Positions 1 to 34,593 of a stretch of 64,000 nt of DNA are shown here, piece by piece. Location: positions 15,649,140 to 15,713,139 of the forward strand of contig JAVDOI010000012.1 in NCBI GenBank assembly GCA_032191485.1, in the 5' to 3' direction. Both the position numbers and the translations under genes were made by a program. The stretch comes from Leptoclinus maculatus. Its lineage: Eukaryota; Chordata; Actinopteri; Perciformes; Stichaeidae. The notes beneath the pieces are model-generated. The model did no database searches and was not told the DNA's origin. It saw only the letters and a program-made list of their open reading frames with translations. How positions within the stretch are numbered: the first letter of the stretch is position 1; every line of letters starts with the position of its first letter.

Positions 1-60
1 CTCTCCGTTTGTTGTTCCTTCTTTTATCTTTCGAGTTACATCACAGCCGTGAACGAACAG
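1..60 (+). other. Possible non-coding exon end at left edge
   Basis: GAACAG/GTGAGT at 60/61 matches a strong 5' splice site and could end an upstream 5' UTR exon of FGD3. Nothing else supports it. Confidence 0.2.
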
Positions 61-3237
<3,177 letters not shown>

Positions 3238-3431
3238 ACAGTGTCCAGAGAAGATTAGATGTGTCCGGTCAGATACAGGCCTATCAGAGAGTGTGAGGGG
3301 AAACCAATATGCAGCTCAGTGTCTGCTGCCTCAGGCCTGGAGAACAGGATCGATGCTGCAGAGATTCTCTGTCCGAGGTCAACTTTCTGAAACACACACT
3401 GAGCTCAAGGTTGCTCACCGACAGCGCCACC
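3238..3431 (+). other. fgd3: FGD3 probable 5' UTR part of first coding exon
   Basis: A CT-rich tract (3187-3208) and TTTGCAG precede 3238, so the exon may begin there. The frame of the main ATG is open back to a TGA at 3294-3296, and it contains another in-frame ATG at 3309 with A at -3. If 3309 is used the protein gains 41 residues. I prefer 3432 because its context GCCACCATGA is near-optimal. Confidence 0.4.
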
Positions 3432-21245
<17,814 letters not shown>

Positions 21246-21780
21246 TGGCCATGTTGGAGCCACAGGACTCACCCCCACCCCCCCCCCCCCTCCTTCTCCC
21301 GTGTTTATAGAGCACACAATTACTTGAATTCACTTTACCTTGGCACTTTTTGTTTTGTTTTTATTCTTTTTTTTTTTTTTCTCCACTTTTGAAAGGACCA
21401 CTCGATCCTTCCGATGCCACTTCAATCTCCTCCTCATGACCACACAGCTCCGTCTTCTCTCTTTATCTCCCTGTCTCTCTCCAACACACAGAAAAGAAAC
21501 AAAGGACTATGCTATCCAGTCACCAACGCCACTGTATGTATGTGTGTGTGGTTGGGATATTTTAGTGTTTTTAAACGCCGGAGAGGACTAAATGTTTTAT
21601 TTGTAATATAGCTGAAGAAGGTTGCTGTTTTTTGTTTTTTTCACACAGATGAAGTTTCTTGTACATTATGCGACTGTGTTGTGAAGCATTAAATCTTATT
21701 GTCTGTCTTTCCATTTGCGTGAAAGTGTGTGTGTGTGCGTGTGCGCGTGTGTGCGTGCGTGTGTGTGCGTGTGTGTGTTT

Positions 21781-21835
<55 letters not shown>

Positions 21836-22680
21836 AGTCCCCTCCCGTGTTTATTAAGTATTGAATGTTAGTGTAAGAAGCCTGCGCCACCTCTCCGTTC
21901 TCTTCACTCCTGCTGGGGACACAGTGGCACTTCAGTGGGTATTGTACAGTATGTATACTATAGTGCAATGTAAGGAAAGAAAAAAAAAAGTTTTAAATTA
22001 AAAAGACAAAGAGATGTTGTACCCTTGTGGCTGGCCACTTGATGCTCCCACTGTCAGCTCCCATCTTACGGACCCTCTCTTCATACTTCTCTCATCTATA
22101 AAGGTGATAATCCCCCTTGAGACCTCTAATCGGAGTCTGACCCCCCCCCCCCCCACATTTCCACTCTGTCATGATTGCGACTCATCCAGATGAGAGTACA
22201 CAGCCAGAATGGGATCAAGTGGCCTCAATTCTGACCCTGTGCTGCAGGTTCAGTCCCTCAATATCTCCACTTGTACACATGCTTAATAAATCATTTCCAT
22301 ATACGTCTCTCTCTTTCTTAGGATAGCAACCGTCTGCCTGCTTCTCTCATGTTGGTGATGTGATGGAAACCAAGTACTGTACTGTAAACTGTTAATTCTG
22401 CCTCCCCCCCCCCCCCGTACCCGGCTCCTATCAGCCACCAGCCTTCAAGCAGAAGTAGCAAAAAAAGTAACTGGTCATTGGATCTCTTTGTGCATGTAAA
22501 CTCACTCATATTTATGTACCGTGCTCTGAAATCTATGCCCCTGTCCCTCTTTTTATGCCCCCAGAATTCCTCCTTGTCGTACTGTAAGTGAGCAGCAGTG
22601 AGTGTTTTAAACATGGAATTGTGCACAGTGGAAAAGCAGTCAAGCATATCATCAATAAACAGACGTTGTGATTCGTTCAG
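21246..22680 (+). other. fgd3: FGD3 3' UTR (inferred)
   Basis: Follows the stop. Contains a (TG)n tract (21725-21834), C-runs at 21280-21290 and 22141-22154, and candidate poly(A) signals AATAAA at 22285-22290 and 22654-22659. The second, followed by TGT-rich sequence, is my preferred end. Extent is inferred. Confidence 0.5.
22654..22659 (+). terminator. Candidate poly(A) signal of FGD3
   Basis: AATAAA in ATCAATAAACAG, followed by T/G-rich DNA. An earlier AATAAA at 22285 could give a shorter transcript. Confidence 0.4.
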
Positions 22681-22869
22681 TACGCGCTGTCCAACAAGAG
22701 ACTTCACGTGTCATGAGGTTCCGTGTGCGAACATGTTTCTCTTTGTCTTTTCATGGAACACACACACGCACACACACACACACACACACACAACCCATAT
22801 TGTGCTTTCTCCTATAGTAAGGGAAAATGAATTGATGCTCATTCACTCCAGCCACTGATCCTGCATTGA

Positions 22870-23640
22870 TGTCACACACACGAAACGGCATATGAAATAA
22901 CGGATATTTCATTTAATATGCTGACGGGATGTTAAGAGGATTAAGGAACACTTGGCATATACTGTATGTGTGCATGTTTACGTGTCATTTAGTGTTACTA
23001 TACTGTGGTTATTGTTCCATTCCCTTTAAAGGAACAGTGTGTTGGAGTCGGGGGGGAATATAATATTCAGAACTATGTTTTCATTAGTTTATGATCACCT
23101 GAAGAATCGTTCACTTAGATTAGGCCGTTTTATCTACGTAGAGTGTTCTCTTCACAGAGTACACTGTACTGTCATGTTTCTACACTAGTAGTAGTAGTAG
23201 AAGAAGAAGTAGAAAGCCTTTTGTGTTTTTACATTACCTGAAGGCCACCGTAGTTCTCCGACACGCTTGGAAAGGGAGGAGTCAGTGTAAGTGTATTAAG
23301 TTGGATGCAATCTGCAACTTCACCACTAGATGCCACTAGATTCTGCACACTGCTCCTTTAATTTTTGGCTGACTCTTTGTACTTTGCACCTTAATAGCGT
23401 ACAGAAGAAAAAAAACAATGTTAATTTAAAAAAACGAAGAGGACTAAGTGTCTTCAAGCATGCTAGCGGTAAACAGCAGCATGTTTGCCATGTTGACAAT
23501 TCTATAGTTCTGCAAACATGCTAATGTTTTGTAATTATGAACGTGGTACCAAATTCTATGCCAATCCGTCTAATTGTCGAGATATTTCCATCTGGACCAA
23601 AGTGGTGGACAAGACAGACCGACTTTGTCTTTCCATGGAT
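22870..23640 (-). repeat. Dispersed repeat, copy A, interrupted by MITE
   Basis: 22870-22960 and about 23455-23640 match, in reverse complement and in the same relative order, parts of 28340-28850 (shared words include AAAGTGGTGGACA and GAGGATTAA). The TTAA MITE lies between the two parts, suggesting nested insertion. Confidence 0.55.
23026..23361 (-). mobile_element. TTAA-flanked MITE, copy 2 (inverted)
   Basis: Both ends are TTAA with inverted termini AGGAACAGTGTG and AGGAGCAGTGTG. 336 bp; internal GTAGTTCTCC and TTGCAGATTGCA segments (reverse complement) match copies 1 and 3. No coding capacity. Confidence 0.8.
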
Positions 23641-26600
23641 AATGAAGAATAATGTCAGATTAGATTCCAGGCTTTCCCACCTCCCTGCTTATTGTTTGTC
23701 ATGCTGAGCTCTTGTCAGCTGTGATTCAGCTGCTTTGGCTCAGTTTTGATATGGATTCAAACTGCTGGACAATATAGATCTACAGCATACAGCATAGATC
23801 TACAGCAACTGTAGGACATGAAGTAAAGTACACTGTGGCTCTGCCTGCTGGAGCGGTACAGCCGTCGCCACAGGAGCAGCACTGAAACTCGCCGTAGTGT
23901 GGAAAGCAGTGCGGGCGGATCACTTTATAGTCACCATCTCATTACTGCTGTTTCTATCCGATGTCGGAAGACGATGAGCCACATCTCATCTCCTGCTTGT
24001 GATCAGTTTCACAGTAAGAAATGTGCCGCTCAAACAATTTAAATATGAATCACACATGCTGATCTATGTGTTTGCATGTACAGTATGCAGGGTGTGTAGT
24101 GGTTGGGTGTAATTACTTGATGCATGCAGCCCTGAAAAGAGAGAACAAGGCAAAACTAAGAAAGGAGAAAGAAGAATTATAGGACCTGATTTACTGAAAG
24201 GGTCGGGGTGCTTGAATTACGGCTGATTTCAGCTCTCAGATATGTGTGTGTACATAAAAGTGTGGAGAGGGTGTATAAAAGCTGTCGCAGTTGCCTTGAG
24301 TCCATTTTTCTACATCTTTATTTAATTCAGTCTCATCCTCCCTCCCCTCCGTTTTGTCTCTACTTTGTCGTCATCGCGCTTGTTTCTAGCAGTTCTTGTG
24401 GACGTAAACGTATTGATGTACACTTCCAGGAAACAGGAGAGAGGACAGCTATCGATAGGCTGTGTGAACCGTGACGTCTTTGTTTAGCGAGTCAACACTA
24501 TGAGTGTCAAAATGATGAATTGGGAAAGGCTGGTCTCTCTGTAGAGCTGTGAGCGGCGGTGCAGAGACAGAGAGCAAACTGCTGACGGCCTCCTTCTGTC
24601 ATTTTACATGCGGTACATCTAGAACAGGGTGGGTGCTGCGTTGAGTCCTCTCGACTCAAGTCTCGGAGTCTTTTTTTCTCAACAGCACAATTTGAGGTTC
24701 AGTTGGCTTACAACCTGAGTTTGTCGCAGGAAGTTTTAGTTCTTATGCATCTCTGCATCGCACCTCTCTTTCTTGCTTTAACCTCTTTATGTGTGTGTTT
24801 GCCAGTAACGGCTGATTCTACCAAGGTTGCAGTGGAACATGTCAAGATGACCTCCAACCAGGAGGCCTCGAGGCCTCCCTTAATGGCTCTATTCATCAAG
24901 GGCGCAGACCGCTAAGAATTAGCACAAAGCGCAGGGTTGTTTGTGTCACAATTGTCGTCATAAATGTATTAGAGAGCAGTTGCATGGGGAAAACAAAGCA
25001 AAACCAGAACATTTCAAGTGAGTACAATTGGTTTTCAGGCTGCGTGCATGATTCTGGGAGGCTTGTTCCTGTCCCACAACCGAGGAGGGGAATGGTTTTA
25101 ATGGGAAAGCTGTCATATGCCACTGGAGCGTAAGCCTCTTACCAGCTGTTTGTGAGTGTGTGTGTGTGCATCTGTGTGGCCTAGAAACATTTGCATTTTG
25201 CATTCCCAAATCTCTGAATGCACCACCCAGCTGACCTACCTATTTGGGGAAAGTGGGATGGACGAACTACCACGTGCCTTTCAAATACAGTACCTCAAAT
25301 TTCTCTTCTCTCTACTTCATTAAGTCCTTTTCAGCCACTCAACCAGCGTCTTCCGTTGACCGGCCAGCCCGTCCAACCCTTTGGTCCAGAGTGACATATC
25401 AAGATAACCGCTGATGGGTTAGACGTGAGCTTTGGTACGGATATTATTGGTCCCTTGAGGATGATTCATAAGAACATTGATGTAACCCTGACTTTTTATG
25501 TAGTGCCAACAACACCTCTAAAACTATGACTGAATACCCATTAACCTCAGCTGTACTCTGAGATTAATGCTAAGAGAAGCAGTTTGGCATGCTCAAAGAG
25601 AACATTCAGCTCTAAGCACAGCTGGAGCGCAGGGAAGTGGATCCCATCCTGGGGGGGGGTTGGTAGCCTACAGAGGTTTACAAGGTGAATCTTAGGGGCT
25701 GGAAGATGATTAACAAGATAGGAAAAATGAAAAAGAAAATGTAATTATTATTACTTCTGCCAGAAAAATCATGCGTCCAGGTGTGTGTGTCCGTGAGTGA
25801 GTTAGTGTCCAGCTCTGCGTCTGTCCTCTGCTAATCTCACATTCTGCTGCAGCAAACTGCATAATATTTGGGCTGCATGCTTAAGGACCTCCGGTGGTTG
25901 CTGTTTTATACTGTCATTGACCGCCTGCTGACTCTTAACCATGTAATAACATAGCTGAGTGCATCTCCGACCCCCCCCATCTGCTATTTTGCGCAACAGT
26001 TTGTGGTGTGTTTGGCTTGCAGCTAATGGAACAACCAGTACACACACTGCTGCTTACCTCCCGGACGCTGCTCTGCAGCTCATTTTTATTGATGTGGACG
26101 ATGCGTTGGCCTGTCTGCTAACAACTAACGGAACTACACACATAGCTGTACCTTGCCGCAACTCAGCCGCTGCTACACGTCTTTTACGACAACTTCGAGC
26201 CGATTTCGAGACAATCTGAAACTGAGATGTCCTTTAGCTGCCACTGTACAGCCGATAAAACGTTACATTTTGTTTACTACCAGTAGCATGGATCAAATAG
26301 TAACTCTTCTCTCAATTATTACATTTTATTTACATGTTCTTGTTTGGGTTCCACTTGGACCATTCGCCCTACACTACATTGTCTCTGCAGCAACACCCAC
26401 GCGCAAATACTGAAACTTTTCTTTTGCATTCTTCAGTGGAGCAATACTTCTCCTTTCCTGTAAAGGAAGTGGCTGCAACTGTTTCCTGACATTTTCACGA
26501 TTAGTACTCTGTACAGACACACACGCACGGAAACACACGGTTTCATTGCCTGGGTGCGGTTGATGCAAGATGTTTTTTCACACATCACCAAACAAATGAC

Positions 26601-28339
26601 TCTCTGGAAGTTAGACGCTAGACAAAACCGAATTTCATAACTATTGTTCTTGGTAGGATCTGAAGACGCCACACCCAGGGCCTCCTCGCTCGGGGGAAAT
26701 GTCCTACATGTAATCACAAAATCTGAAGGTACATGATGGATATTTACTAGATGATTATGATGAATTGCTGTAATAGTAACAATAAATCACCAGAGACAAC
26801 ATCATGCACATCTTCGTCTTATTCACGGTCTGAGTGGAGGCGGGAAAAAAAAACTAATCTCATTGAGATTTGCAGCCACTGGAGAGGGTTGGTCATCCAC
26901 ATCGTTAAATGTTAATTAGAAGTCGTTAAGCTTGATTTGATGATGCTGATTTGAGGTCTTTTTAAGTGAATGACCAGAAAACCATCAGATACGCTGTATT
27001 ATCTATAGCTCTCCCCAAATTCTTCTAGTTAGGGAAAGCAGTAATAGAGTATTTCTCACATAATTCCCAAGTTAACTTAATATCTAATTTATTCCTTCGG
27101 AGCTTCACACTTGTATTCATTCTGACAGATATGTAAATGTGTGTGTGTGTGTGAACTTGCATGCACTTGCACTGAATTGAATTATGCAGCAGCCTAAATG
27201 AGCACGTCTAATGACAAAAACACAATCCGTAACTGAACACTGTCTGCTGTGGGCCATTGAACAAACGCTGCTGTAAAACACCAGACCTGAATATCTTATT
27301 ACACAGGACATCTAACATCTCATCAGCTCGTACGGAACATTGTGGAGGGAAGTGGAGCAACGCGCCAGCATCTAAAGCTCACTGAGAGAAACTAGGAGCC
27401 GTTTGGACTAACAGCAATCATTTCAGAGTGAGTCATTTGGGCAATATCATACAAATAATAAAAAGTGAGATGCAGCAAACAAAGGCAAAATGTGCACATA
27501 TATAACATGAGCTAGAAGGACTTCATCCGCTCACTACTGGAGCATTTACTCAGCCTGGAGAGGACACTCGGTGTGAAGAGGTTTTAGTGAAAGCTCTACT
27601 GGGCCCAGAGACAGTGTACCATGTTTATACATCTGTGTGGACATGATGTACTGTTTGCTGAGGTCCTGTTCTTCAAATGTAAAGTGTAGTTTCTATATTT
27701 GGTTCTGTGAATGGAGGAAGATGGACATACAGAGAAAGACAAGAACAGGATGAACTTCACAGTGGAGCCACGAGACCAGATTCATTTTCTGCCTCGCAAC
27801 ACACTATCCCCTCCTTTAAACTCTTAAATCTCCATTTTTTCACAGTCTCTCTCCTCCCTTAGTTCCCCCACCTTCTATGTTCAGCACAAACTACCTTATC
27901 ACTTTCCTTCCCCTCCCGTTTTCTCTCAGTGCATCCATTCCTGCCGCCCGTCAGACTCTCTCATCCTTCATTTGTTGTCTTCAGCACCGTCGGGCCGCCC
28001 CGCTGTTAGCTCTCCGTCAATACCTCAGCAGGTATCGTCCCCGGTGGCCACAGTCATATTAACAATGCTTGGCACACATGGATGTCCGAGCACTTGAGGA
28101 ACCTGCAGGGTAGCTGTGACACGATGAAAGTATTGCAATTCTCTTGTTATGTTCCGTGCGTTCCTTCACTCTTCGCTCATGTATATATTTGTTTTTCTCA
28201 TTGGTGGTGAAAGTGTTGCAGCAATGTAATACATCAGCTGTCTGGTCACTCTCCGCTCCCTAAAGGGTGTCAAAGAATACGATTTTCTCCTCAGTAGTCA
28301 ATAAAGTAATATATTATTTTGAATATTGACATTTTTAGC

Positions 28340-29050
28340 AATGCTAGCGGTGTGGTTTTAGGGATTGAAATGTCGGTCTGTCCACCACTTTGATCAAGAT
28401 TTAAATATGAACTTTGAAAGGAAATGCTGTGAATTTTAGTGCAGACATTCATGGTTCCCAGATGATGAATCTTAAGGACTTTAGTGATCCTCTGACATGC
28501 TCTACAGCCCCATCATGGGGTTGACATTTGTGATTTTGAGTGAAATGTCTTGATAACTGTTGGTTGGACTTACATGAAATGTGTTGCAAACGTTGATCTT
28601 CCTGTCAGGATGGATTGTAATAACTATAATAGCATGTCAAACTATTGGATACTCATTATGGTAAACATACCAGCTAAACGGCAGCATGTTAGCATTTATC
28701 TCACAGCACTGCTGTTTCAATTCAGGCAAAAATTTAAAAAAAACACCGAACCACATGGTCATTAATCCTCTTACATCCCATCAGCATATCAAATCAAATA
28801 TCTGCTGGCATTATTTCATATGCTGTTTTCGTGTGTTTGTCCTAATCATATTCCCATCAACGTCAGCTGCACTTTGTTTTGCGCTAAAAAGCACTTAGCT
28901 ACAGGTAGCACGCTAATATCCTAAACTAAAAAGGTGGAAAAGTTCAACGTTACCATGCTACAACATCAGCATGTTAACATTGTCACTGTTTGCATGTTTG
29001 GGGATTAGCATTTAGCTCAAATGACTGCAGCCTCCCAGAGCCGTCAGCGT
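28340..29050 (+). repeat. Dispersed repeat, copy B
   Basis: Rich in GCTAGC, CATGTTAGCAT and TTAGCATTTAGCTC words, a pattern I associate with common teleost interspersed repeats. Pairs with 22870-23640 in inverted orientation. Confidence 0.5.
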
Positions 29051-29580
29051 GGCTCTTTTCTTCTTTTATGTGCCACATTGTTATTTGAACCGCTCAATTT
29101 CTCAAAAGGGTATTTCTTTTCGTGCCTCTTACGTTTTATGTTTCAAATAGTATGCACTTGTGTGGTGAAAACCAATCGCCACCAGAACCAACAGCTCTGT
29201 ATGATATAAGCTTGTGGATATTAAAGTAAAAGCTGCGATTCAATCAGCCTTACTATACAAATACCAGCCTAACTGACTCTACCCCCCCCCCCCCCTGTCT
29301 GAGAGATGCCGTGCATCTGTAACCCATGCCTTGCAAGCTGTGCACGTCTGTGGCAAAGAAATGCTTGATCAACTCAATGTCCTCCTAAAGTCTCATTCTT
29401 CTTACCTGCCACCCGTCTCCCCATCTCCTCTCTCTTCCATTCTTCGCTCTCTCCCAGTGAGTGTGTGGAGGGGCAGATTCATGGAGCGGCCACAATCCCG
29501 TCTGTGCAAGTGATTTGTTCAGAGATTACAGACACAGGAAACAGAGAAGGGAGTCTTAATGATGTTATGGACGGATCACC

Positions 29581-29712
<132 letters not shown>

Positions 29713-30245
29713 GATAAAGATAATGTGGTCATTTTGTCTGCATTGTAGTTAACAAGGGTTTTCAAACCTGCATTTCTCAGCAGTACAGAGACAGTCCATC
29801 CTTAATAGAGCGCTGCAGGGAAGTATTTCTGGAGCCGGTAATTTAGCATCCAAACGGGGCTAACTTCCAGCTCGCTAAATACCGATGCCTGGTCAGTGCC
29901 CCTCTGCGTCTCACACCGACTTTCTGTGAAGACGGAAGTTTATTAAAGACACTAATAGTAAAGACACTATGCATGCAACGAGTGGAAACTTGCCACGCCG
30001 TCCCAGCACGTCCAAAACTGACGCTAGAGGGTTACGTAGAGCGCTGTAGTTTGACGCTCGGGACCAATTTGAGGAGTGAGAATGTGTTGGAGCATCACAC
30101 TGGTTCCCTCAACAAAAAGCCAATGGGATTTTTTTTTCATTGGATTTTGGATCTGGAACGTTTATGACACTGACACGTTTAGTTCAACAAGATAATCTTC
30201 ACAAATGAACCAACGTTAGTATGAGCGAGAGTACACACAACGAGG

Positions 30246-30277
<32 letters not shown>

Positions 30278-32739
30278 CATCGACTTTGAGACGAGGGAAC
30301 CAGAAGTTTAAAAAAAGCTAACTCATTTCCAGGTTTTGGGACTCATTACTACAACACCTTATGAGACTCTGGCATTAACATTTAAATGGCTTCTGGGAAT
30401 TATTTCACTTCATTTAAAAGAATGAAAAACTTCAGTTGGAAATGGAGCTCGGTTTGCAGGTTTATAATGACTCGTACTTGTAAAAGTGACACACTCAACA
30501 ATCTTTAGCCCCTCTGTAGAATAAACCTTTGAACAAAAATAATTGCCTCATGGATGGTGCATCAACATCTCACTGTTTGTTTTATCACTTTAGGAACTAA
30601 CTAACTAACCAAGGGCACAGAGAGATCACCTTCAGTCTCCTCCACCCAGACCTCCAGCCATATGTGGCCTGGTTGGAGCAGCACGTTGTTGACGGGGCCC
30701 GCTGGCAGAGTGAGATGGGGGGCCCCTTCCTGCTCTACCTAATTACCCCCCCCCCCCCCCCCCCCCAGCAGAGCCACTGTGTCACACTGTGTCAGGGGCA
30801 GCGCGGACACGTGGAAGCTGACCGCTCTCACCTTTCCTCTGCCTCTCCTGTCAGATCAGGCTAATAATAAAACATCACGTGAATCTAACGTCGCCTACAT
30901 TTCTGCTTTTCCCCTATCTTTTTTTTTTGGGGGGGGCACCTCTTAGTGTTCACCTCTCGGTCACCTTCTAAACAATATGCTCAATAAGATCTTTATCCCT
31001 TTCCAATACAGTAAAAGAGGCATGATTGACCGTCCCGGGCTTCATTAGCAAACCTCCTGGTTGCACAGACTTCAGAGCACAAGAGAGAAGAAAGGGGGGA
31101 AGGCACTCGGAGTCCAAACTGTACCCGCTGAGACTGTATACGCCAGAACACATTAACTGTTGCTGTAGCAACCGTCTCGCAAATTTAGAAGAGAAAACAC
31201 TTTAAGCAGACTAATTCCTCAAAATGTCCTTGTCCACTGGGTCTCTTTCTCCATCTTCTTCCTCCTCTAAACATATTCTCTGAGAACTGAATTAGTAGAA
31301 TAGAACGTGGTGTTACTGAGCACACTCGGCAGAGGATTTAACAAAAAGTTGATTTCAGGGATCTGGCTTGCATTCATATAAACATCTGGGATCACTGGGA
31401 GCTGAACTCCAGCCTTGAACTTTTAGCCGTTTAGGAGACTCGTTTTAATGCCTACCATCAAGATGAAGAGTTCAGTGGAAACGAGTATAACGTTTGTCGG
31501 TGCAGGCAACCAGAACACATCTGCTTCCTGTCTTGTCGAGTCGAGATAAATGTATCCTAAAGAACAATGCTTCTCTACAACAGAAACTGAACATCCTTCA
31601 GTCCCGAGTACGAGCACCTTTAATCAGCTATGCTAATCTATTCATGAATGATGAGGCAAAATGCTGTCTGAACAGCGGCTCCCTGTGTGTTTGAGGTGCT
31701 GTGTGGGGGTTTGCTCAGGTGAACGGGCCTACGCCTGTGGAGAGACACTTATCACCCACAGCAGAAACAGCCTCGTGCATGCCCAGAATCCTCAATGACA
31801 TCAGACCGGCCGACGTGCTGCTTTCAGATGAGAATGCAAAGTGAAAACAGGAGCGTTGGAGTTTTTATGCTTTTTTTTTATGCCCTATTATGTTTCCATG
31901 TGTGTAAGAAAATAGAACAGGTATTTCTTTCCCTCATAAAAAAAGACGCTTTTGATTCATTTATGTATCATCATGATTCATTACCCAGTAGAGCAACCAG
32001 CCGTGGTTACTCATTCTATTAAGAGACATGTCAGGAAACCAGAGCAGAGAAACAGTATCATGATTCATATCTTTTACATCACCGGTTATCACCTTCACCA
32101 CAAGCCCAAACCCAACTGTGACACAGTGAGACACAGACAGAGAAGTGAAAAAAAGGACATGAGGTATGGTTGCGTTTAGAAGTGTGGTGGGAAGCAGCAC
32201 TTTTGACATTGTACAGTCAATTGTCTTCCAAGAACCGCTCATTTGACTTAAATGTGTCTCTCCCTCTGACACCTCTGATAAAAAAAAACCCCTCTCTGTT
32301 ATTTTATCAGTCTGACTTTACTTTCTTCTGTATTTGGCTCAACCACTGTTGTCAATCCTGTATCACCTGCTTTGACGCTGTACAGTACAGTACAGTGATG
32401 ATGCACATGCTGTACCAGATCTCTTTGATTTGGAACTCAACACACTCGAACATTAACTGAAGAAATGTGCACATTGGAGTAAGCTGTGCAGTGGCAAACA
32501 TTATCTCTTAAAGATGAACTTTACATCATTGCTTAAGTGTGTGTTTTTTTCATCATCACATGCTCAACCCTGTCTGAAGCACCACATCCTGATTCAAATG
32601 CGACATCCTGCCCACAGAGAGTGGTTGTTTTTGTGTGTGCTGTACTCGTCAGTGTCCCCCTGCGCGCACTGCGCAGCTCTGCTTTGCAACTTGACCTGAT
32701 CTGCTGTAATCCACAAAGTCATTTTTATCTTTGGCCGAC

Positions 32740-33083
32740 AGGGTCTCGACCGATCACTTCGTCTCTCGTCGTCCTCTCGTGCGCTCGGCCGCCACAGCGC
32801 GCTGTCCGAACCGGGGAATTAGAATACGTTCATGCTGCGGTGAGAGAGAGAGAAAATAATAATCACTGTGGGAGGACTCTGTGGATGAGAAGCTGTTCAC
32901 TGGAAGGTAGATAGGCGAATAGAATCGCGCGGAGAAGCTCATCACGCACGACCCCAGCTACACGGAATTCCCGACTTGTTTACCCTGCACCGGGCACAGA
33001 GGAGCACCGTTGCGCAGTCTTTACGCACAACCAAGGAGCCGACCAGGGGAATACAGAGGGAGGTCTGTCTGTCTGTCACCACC
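32740..33083 (+). promoter_or_regulatory. susd3: SUSD3 promoter / 5' UTR
   Basis: Local CpG enrichment (32750-33000) in otherwise AT-rich DNA, directly before the ATG. Transcription start not identifiable. Confidence 0.4.
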
Positions 33084-33156
33084 ATGTCAGCGGCAACAGC
33101 TTCCATAGCAGATGTTTTTACAAAGAAAGATGACAGCCGTGACCGGAGTAAGTCAG
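33084..33156 (+). CDS. susd3: SUSD3 coding exon 1
   Basis: ATG in ACCACCATGT context. Residues 1-24 plus one base. Two donors of equal phase are present: AG/GTAAAG after 33156 and a stronger GA/GTAAGT after 33147, which would drop three codons. Confidence 0.8.
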
Positions 33157-34522
33157 GTAAAGAAATAACGAACCAAATGGTGTCGAATTCACACTCGAGT
33201 TGAAGCGTGTATGTGTGTGGGACGGAGGTTTGTTTTAGGCACTTTGCTCTTAGTCCAGTTCTATAAATAACACAAAGGATTTTACTCAATCATGTTTTGT
33301 GAGGGGCTCATCTGCAAACTGTACAGAGATTTAAAGTGTGTAAAGCTAGACCTTTATTTCCTCTTGTGTAATATCCCTTGAGGGAAACAGCAGTTTCCCC
33401 ACAGTTGTTCTCGGATTAATTATCAGGGTATATATATAGGCTATAAAGCAGTGCATTTAGCAGGCTTGTATCGTTTATTGTTTTTAATCTGCGTGTGATC
33501 ATTTCCGAGAAACATAAATTGCATTAATATGTACACTTCACATCACACGATAAGTGCCATCTGGCGTTTTTGAATGAACATCAACTTCCTGCACCACCTA
33601 TCTTTCAGATTTATTTATTTATTTATTCATCAATTCATAAATTCATTCATTTATCTATGTATTGAAGTGGAAGTGGAAAGGCCCATCACTGGTGTCCTTA
33701 ACCTCTTTTGTTGTGATTTGACGCCCCTTGTGGTGATCAAAGTGCAGCACGAGTTTTTTCTCCTCACATCCTTGGAGGTTTTTCCTTCATTTAAAAGTCA
33801 CAAAAGAGGAACAATCCAAAATCTCTCATGTGCATTGTTGTTGTTTTTTCCAGTAAAAGCCAGAAGCAGATTGTTCTCCCAGTAAACAGCTGGTTTGGAC
33901 TTGTCCTTGGGCCTGATCACATTATCCTTCCCGGCCCTGTTGGAAATCACCGACATGATGTCAGCGTGTTTATTTGAATTCCAGCAGCTTGTGTCATGAT
34001 GAAGTGATGCTCCCATGTTGTAGGTTCTTCCCGCCAGACGTCCTGACACAGAGAGAAACCTCCCCTCCTGTAACACACTGAGACCTGTGCTGCATGATAG
34101 CCGGTTGTTTAGCATGGCTCCAGATTGTTTAAAGATTTATCACATTTCCTGCTTCGACACTGTTAGAGTTCGATGCAGCAAAGCAGCTGTTACAGGAGGT
34201 GGGGTGGGGAGGCAGTGTTTTGTCACGCATCGTTTTGCCGCCCTACAGGGGGGTTCAGTGCTGATAGCTCATCCCACACTGAATCACATCTGCAGAGCTC
34301 CATTCTTCTTTGTTGTTCTCTGTTCACCCTGAACTCTTCTTGTGTTGCTTTTGAATCCTGATCGTCTCTGTAGAAAAAACACATTTTCTTTTGGAGATAC
34401 ATGAATTATACATGTGTTCAAACTTTGGCTGAACTTTTGATGATTAGCGAGCATCTTAACATCTGCAACACAGCCACTGTTTATTCATGCACACAGTCCA
34501 ATTCATCGCCGACTGACCTGTC

Positions 34523-34593
<71 letters not shown>

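Noticed and set aside
25959..26219. 86-residue open frame on the plus strand
   Set aside because: No family, splice signal or codon pattern recognised; isolated in the intergenic interval. Could be an undetected repeat-derived fragment.
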